From Actinomadura meyerae (GTDB lineage: Bacteria; Actinomycetota; Actinomycetes; Streptosporangiales; Streptosporangiaceae), in assembly GCF_900188445.1 (NCBI RefSeq), contig NZ_FZOR01000058.1:1-44009 (forward strand): a stretch of 44,009 bases of DNA, in the 5' to 3' direction. The first letter of the stretch is position 1, and each line of letters begins with the position of its first letter. The position numbers were made by a program, and so were the translations under genes. The notes beneath the pieces are model-generated. The model worked only from the letters and a program-made list of their open reading frames with translations, was not told where the DNA came from and searched no databases. Of this stretch, positions 40,026 to 44,009 are shown piece by piece.

Positions 40026-40817
40026 ATGGACCTTCCGATCTGCGCGACCTGCGGCGTCCAGTACGGCGGCACCCGTCCCGACTGCCCCATCTGCGAGGAC
40101 GAGCGGCAGTACGTCGGCTGGGACGGCCAGCGGTGGACGAGCCTCACCGAACTGCGCCGCGGCCACCGGGCGCGCATCGCGGAGGAGGGGCCGGACGTCG
40201 TCGGCATCGGCACCGAGCCGTCCTTCGCCATCGGCCAGCGGGCCCTGCTGCTGCGCGCGCCGTCCGGCAACGTGCTCTGGGACATGATCACCTACCTGGA
40301 CGACGACCTGGTCCGCCGGGTGAACGACCTCGGCGGCGTCTCGGCGATCGCGATCAGCCACCCGCACTACTACGGCACCATGATCGAGTGGGCGCACGCG
40401 TTCGACGCGCCCGTCTACATCCACGCGGCGGACCGCCGGTGGGTGGCCCGCCCGGACGACGCGGTCGTCTTCTGGGAGGGCGACACCCGCGAGCTGGCGG
40501 ACGGCCTCACCCTCATCAACGCCGGCGTTCACTTCGCCGGCGGCCAGGTCCTGCACTGGCGCGACGCCCGCGCGCTGTTCTCCGGTGACATCCTGCAGGT
40601 CGTCAACGACCGCGACTGGGTGAGCTTCATGTACAGCTACCCGAACTACATCCCCGAGCGCCCGCGTACCGTCCGCCGCGCGCTGCGCCTCCTGGAGCCC
40701 TACGACTTCGACCGCGTCTACGGCGCCTGGTGGAAGAAGATCGTCTACACCGGCGGCAAGGACGCCGTCGCCCGCTCCGCCGACCGCTACCTCCGCTACG
40801 CCCTCGACGACGAGTAA
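40026..40817 (+). CDS. Zinc-ribbon MBL-like protein with altered metal motif
   Basis: A 263-residue protein with an N-terminal zinc ribbon (C6, C9, C20, C23: CATCG and CPIC) and an MBL-fold core. The usual HxHxDH motif is replaced by SHPHYYGTMIEWAHAF, so two histidines remain but the Asp and third His are missing. FSGDILQVVNDRDWVSFM keeps the SGD strand. It may bind one metal or none, with a changed activity. The rest of the fold (VRRALRLLEPYDFDRVYGAW) resembles actinobacterial MBL hydrolases. GTG 40017 is three codons upstream; ATG 40026 fits the CATCG ribbon best. It lies divergent from the MDMPI-like gene. Confidence 0.8.
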   Translation: MDLPICATCGVQYGGTRPDCPICEDERQYVGWDGQRWTSLTELRRGHRARIAEEGPDVVGIGTEPSFAIGQRALLLRAPSGNVLWDMITYLDDDLVRRVNDLGGVSAIAISHPHYYGTMIEWAHAFDAPVYIHAADRRWVARPDDAVVFWEGDTRELADGLTLINAGVHFAGGQVLHWRDARALFSGDILQVVNDRDWVSFMYSYPNYIPERPRTVRRALRLLEPYDFDRVYGAWWKKIVYTGGKDAVARSADRYLRYALDDE

Positions 40818-41077
40818 TCCCTGGTCGGCGGGGAAGCGGTGCCCCCCATGGGGCGGACGGGGGTTCGGGCGTTGCGGTGGCGGGCGGTGTTCGAACACGT
40901 GTACGGTTTGGATGTGCCGTCCGGACCGGTGGCGCCGGGCGGGTAGCTTCATGAAATGCGGCGGCGGGCGCCGTCGTTGCAGAGTCGGGGGATTCCGTCC
41001 TACCCCGTGGCTAGCCTTGAGACGGCCCGTCTCTCTCCAGATCGCCGCGCCCCAGAAGAGGAACCGGAAGTCACACC
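40818..41077 (+). promoter_or_regulatory. uvrA upstream region with a LexA-like SOS box
   Basis: This 260-bp gap is the largest space between protein-coding genes in the window. At 40891-40906 it contains TCGAACACGTGTACGG, which matches the actinobacterial LexA consensus TCGAAC-N4-GTTCGA at 10 of 12 defined positions. A perfect 12-bp palindrome, GTGTTCGAACAC, covers 40888-40899. No gene is seen in the rest. It suggests DNA-damage control of uvrA, about 170 bases downstream. Confidence 0.65.
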
Positions 41078-43915
41078 GTGCATGACCGACTCATCGTGCG
41101 TGGAGCACGCGAGCACAACCTGAAGGACGTCTCGCTCGACCTCCCGCGGGACTCCATGATCGTGTTCACCGGTCTGTCGGGGTCCGGGAAGTCCAGCCTG
41201 GCGTTCGACACCATCTTCGCCGAGGGCCAGCGCCGGTACGTGGAGTCGCTGTCGGCGTACGCCCGGCAGTTCCTCGGCCAGATGGACAAGCCCGACGTCG
41301 ACTTCATCGAGGGGCTGTCCCCGGCGGTGTCGATCGACCAGAAGTCGACCAGCAAGAACCCGCGGTCGACGGTCGGGACGATCACCGAGGTGTACGACTA
41401 CCTGCGGCTCCTCTACGCGCGGATCGGGCACCCGCACTGCCCCGAGTGCGGCCGGCCGATCAGCCGGCAGGCGCCGCAGCAGATCGTCGACCGGGTGCTG
41501 GAACTGGAGCCGGGCACGCGCTTCCAGGTGCTGGCGCCGGTGATCCGCGGGCGCAAGGGCGAGTACCTGGAGCTGTTCCGCGAGCTGCAGTCCAAGGGCT
41601 ACTCCCGGGCGGTGGTGGACGGGCGGATGGTGCGCCTGGACGAGCCGCCCAAGCTGAAGAAGCAGGAGAAGCACGACATCTCCGTCGTGGTCGACCGGCT
41701 CTCGGTGAAGGACTCCGCGCGCCAGCGGCTCGCCGACTCGGTGGAGACCGCGCTCGGCCTCGCCGGCGGCACGATCGTCCTCGACTTCGTCGACCTCCCC
41801 GAGGACGACGAGCAGCGCACGCGGATGTACTCCGAGCACCTCTACTGCCCCTACGACGACCTGTCGTTCGAGGAGCTGGAGCCCCGGTCGTTCTCGTTCA
41901 ACTCGCCCTACGGCGCCTGCCCCGACTGCACGGGGCTGGGCACGCGCATGGAGGTCGACCCCGAGCTGGTCGTGCCGGACGAGGAGCTGACCCTCGGCGA
42001 GGGCGCCATCCAGCCGTGGTCGAACGGCCACGTCAGCGACTACTTCCTGCGGCTGCTGTCGGCGCTGGGCGACGCCATGGGGTTCGACCTGAACACCCCG
42101 TGGCACAAGCTGCCCGCCAAGGCGCGCAAGGCGATCCTGAACGGGCACGAGACCCAGGTCCACGTGCGGTACAAGAACCGCTACGGCCGGACGAGGTCGT
42201 ACTACACCGCCTACGAGGGCGTGATCCCCTACATCCAGCGGCGGCACGCCGAGTCCGAGAGCGACTCCAGCCGGGAGCGGTTCGAGGGCTACATGCGCGA
42301 GATCCCGTGCCCGACGTGCGAGGGCGCCCGGCTCAAGCCGGTCGTGCTGGCCGTCACCATGGGCGGGATGTCGATCGCCGAGGTCGCCGCGCTGCCGATC
42401 GGCGAGGCCGCGAAGTTCCTGCTGGCGCTGGAGCTGAACGAGCGCGACAAGAAGATCGCCGAGCGGGTGCTCAAGGAGATCAACGCCCGCCTGGGGTTCC
42501 TGCTGGACGTCGGCCTCGACTACCTCACCCTCGACCGGGCGTCGGCGACGCTCGCCGGCGGCGAGGCGCAGCGCATCCGGCTCGCGACGCAGATCGGGTC
42601 CGGCCTGGTGGGCGTCCTCTACGTGCTGGACGAGCCGTCCATCGGCCTGCACCAGCGCGACAACCACCGGCTGCTGGAGACGCTGCTGCGGCTCCGCGAC
42701 ATGGGCAACACGCTGATCGTCGTCGAGCACGACGAGGACACCATCGCCGCCGCCGACTGGATCGTCGACATCGGCCCCCGCGCGGGCGAGCACGGCGGCG
42801 AGATCGTCGTGTCCGGCACCGTCGAGGACCTGAAGAAGTCCGAGCGCTCGCTGACCGGCGCCTACCTCGCCGGGCGCCGCGAGATCGCCGTCCCGGAGAT
42901 CCGGCGCCCGCGCACGAAGGGGCGCGAGGTCACCGTCAAGGGCGCGCAGCAGAACAACCTGCGCGACGTGGACGTGGCGTTCCCGCTCGGTGTCCTCACC
43001 GCCGTCACCGGCGTGTCCGGGTCGGGCAAGTCGACGCTGGTCAACGACATCCTCTACAACTCCCTCGCCAAGAAGCTGAACGGGGCGAAGACCGTCCCGG
43101 GCAAGCACAGGCGGGTCAACGGCGTCGACCAGCTCGACAAGGTCGTGCACGTCGACCAGTCGCCGATCGGCCGCACGCCGCGCTCGAACCCGGCGACCTA
43201 CACCGGCGTGTTCGACCACATCCGCAAGCTGTTCGCGCAGACCACCGAGGCGAAGGTGCGCGGCTACCAGCCGGGCCGGTTCTCCTTCAACGTCAAGGGC
43301 GGCCGCTGCGAGAACTGCTCCGGCGACGGCACCATCAAGATCGAGATGAACTTCCTGCCGGACGTCTACGTCCCGTGCGAGGTCTGCCACGGCGCCCGCT
43401 ACAACCGGGAGACCCTGGAGGTCCACTACAAGGGCAAGACGATCTCCGAGGTGCTCGACATGCCGATCGAGCAGGCCACCGAGTTCTTCGAGCCGATCAA
43501 GGCGATCCACCGGCACCTGAAGACGCTGAACGACGTCGGCCTCGGCTACGTCCGGCTGGGCCAGCCCGCGCCGACCCTGTCGGGCGGCGAGGCGCAGCGC
43601 GTCAAGCTGGCGTCCGAGCTGCAGAAGCGCTCCACGGGGCGCACGATCTACGTGCTGGACGAGCCGACCACCGGCCTGCACTTCGAGGACATCCGCAAGC
43701 TCCTCGGCGTGCTGAACGGCCTGGTCGACAAGGGCAACACGGTGATCGTCATCGAGCACAACCTGGACGTCATCAAGACCGCCGACTGGATCATCGACAT
43801 GGGCCCCGAGGGCGGCTCCCGGGGCGGCACGGTCGTCGCCGCGGGCACCCCCGAGGACATCGCCGCGGTCGAGGCGAGCCACACCGGGCAGTTCCTCAAG
43901 AAGATCCTCGGTTAG
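41078..43915 (+). CDS. uvrA: Excinuclease ABC subunit UvrA
   Basis: A 945-residue UvrA, the usual length. The first ATPase half has Walker A GLSGSGKSSLAFDTIFAEG and later LAGGEAQRIRLATQIG and YVLDEPSIGLHQRD. The second has GVSGSGKSTLVND, LSGGEAQRVKLA and YVLDEPTTGLHFED. Zinc-module Cys pairs are seen in CPECGRP, CPTCEGARLKP, CENCSGDG and CEVCHGARY. UvrA2 with UvrB scans DNA for bulky lesions and starts nucleotide excision repair. GTG 41078 is preceded by GGAAG (41065-41069) eight bases away. An SOS box upstream fits LexA control, as in other bacteria. Confidence 0.97.
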   Translation: MHDRLIVRGAREHNLKDVSLDLPRDSMIVFTGLSGSGKSSLAFDTIFAEGQRRYVESLSAYARQFLGQMDKPDVDFIEGLSPAVSIDQKSTSKNPRSTVGTITEVYDYLRLLYARIGHPHCPECGRPISRQAPQQIVDRVLELEPGTRFQVLAPVIRGRKGEYLELFRELQSKGYSRAVVDGRMVRLDEPPKLKKQEKHDISVVVDRLSVKDSARQRLADSVETALGLAGGTIVLDFVDLPEDDEQRTRMYSEHLYCPYDDLSFEELEPRSFSFNSPYGACPDCTGLGTRMEVDPELVVPDEELTLGEGAIQPWSNGHVSDYFLRLLSALGDAMGFDLNTPWHKLPAKARKAILNGHETQVHVRYKNRYGRTRSYYTAYEGVIPYIQRRHAESESDSSRERFEGYMREIPCPTCEGARLKPVVLAVTMGGMSIAEVAALPIGEAAKFLLALELNERDKKIAERVLKEINARLGFLLDVGLDYLTLDRASATLAGGEAQRIRLATQIGSGLVGVLYVLDEPSIGLHQRDNHRLLETLLRLRDMGNTLIVVEHDEDTIAAADWIVDIGPRAGEHGGEIVVSGTVEDLKKSERSLTGAYLAGRREIAVPEIRRPRTKGREVTVKGAQQNNLRDVDVAFPLGVLTAVTGVSGSGKSTLVNDILYNSLAKKLNGAKTVPGKHRRVNGVDQLDKVVHVDQSPIGRTPRSNPATYTGVFDHIRKLFAQTTEAKVRGYQPGRFSFNVKGGRCENCSGDGTIKIEMNFLPDVYVPCEVCHGARYNRETLEVHYKGKTISEVLDMPIEQATEFFEPIKAIHRHLKTLNDVGLGYVRLGQPAPTLSGGEAQRVKLASELQKRSTGRTIYVLDEPTTGLHFEDIRKLLGVLNGLVDKGNTVIVIEHNLDVIKTADWIIDMGPEGGSRGGTVVAAGTPEDIAAVEASHTGQFLKKILG

Positions 43916-43942
43916 GCGTCAGACATCCCTGGAGGTTGAATG

Positions 43943-44009
43943 TCAAGCGGCGAGGTCGTGGTGGTGGTGTGACCATGCGGTGGTCTGGTCGTAGGTGGTG
44001 TGGGTTTTG
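43943..44009 (-). CDS. Possible 3' end of a gene running off the window
   Basis: On the minus strand the last 67 bases form an open frame that enters from beyond the window and stops at TGA (43945-43943). It would encode KTHTTYDQTTAWSHHHHDLAA, convergent with uvrA. The ending and the GT-rich composition on the plus strand differ from the nearby genes and could be the tail of a transposase, but 21 residues are too few to identify it. Confidence 0.3.
   Translation of the reverse strand, partial: KTHTTYDQTTAWSHHHHDLAA

Noticed and set aside
41000..43882. Minus-strand open frame opposite uvrA
   Set aside because: The plus strand encodes a full-length UvrA with all motifs; the minus frame is an antisense artefact.
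1..44009. CRISPR array, prophage or biosynthetic gene cluster
   Set aside because: No regularly spaced repeats, phage structural or integrase genes, or PKS/NRPS-type genes were seen.

Overview
The window is a stretch of chromosome from a very GC-rich actinomycete. Nearly every codon ends in G or C, GTG and TTG starts are common, and several genes belong to mycothiol metabolism (mscR, a mycothiol-dependent DinB-fold enzyme). The order HAD phosphatase - small protein - tlyA - nadK - recN - steA - steB is the conserved actinobacterial order also known from Mycobacterium (Rv1692-Rv1698). The sequence style suggests a Streptosporangiales or Thermomonosporaceae member (Actinomadura-like); that placement is inference.

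Layout. 1-419: the 3' end of a 23S rRNA gene, a complete 5S rRNA gene and a strong terminator. 477-6427: an Arg/Gly-rich TPR protein, a Tat-exported PhoX-type phosphatase, an MBL hydrolase and a DUF1015 protein on the minus strand, and a small TPR protein. 6472-11996: HAD phosphatase, SCP2-like protein (minus), small hypothetical protein, tlyA, nadK, recN. 12160-18232: a tight unit of steA, steB, an MraY/WecA-like membrane protein, a MurJ-type flippase and a GT4 glycosyltransferase. It looks like a lipid-linked glycan assembly line joined to septal cell-separation factors. 18325-19471: a yybP-ykoY (Mn2+) riboswitch whose 3' P1 strand can also pair with the Shine-Dalgarno sequence of a TerC-family gene. 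19547-24896: a two-domain acyl-CoA dehydrogenase, a small membrane protein, then a lipoprotein - MoxR ATPase - VWA protein operon. 24925-26911: a divergent MFS exporter / HxlR regulator pair with GTTC...GAAC inverted repeats between them. 26986-33938: a membrane adenylate cyclase, a lipoprotein, the mscR-MBL pair for formaldehyde detoxification, a secreted alpha/beta hydrolase, a P-loop protein and another MBL hydrolase. 34015-39208: a small membrane protein overlapping a 1267-residue Crp/Fnr - NB-ARC - TPR fusion, followed by a second Crp/Fnr regulator. 39211-43915: a mycothiol-dependent DinB-fold enzyme, an unusual zinc-ribbon MBL protein, and uvrA with a LexA-like SOS box upstream. The last 67 bases may hold the 3' end of another minus-strand gene.

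The most notable items are (1) the steAB / MraY-like / MurJ / GT4 cassette, (2) the Crp-NB-ARC-TPR fusion coupled to a membrane protein and a second Crp regulator, (3) the terC riboswitch with a directly readable switching mechanism, and (4) the RG-rich, oppositely charged block protein beside the rRNA operon. No CRISPR array, prophage, tRNA gene or biosynthetic gene cluster was found. No gap longer than 300 bases lies between genes.
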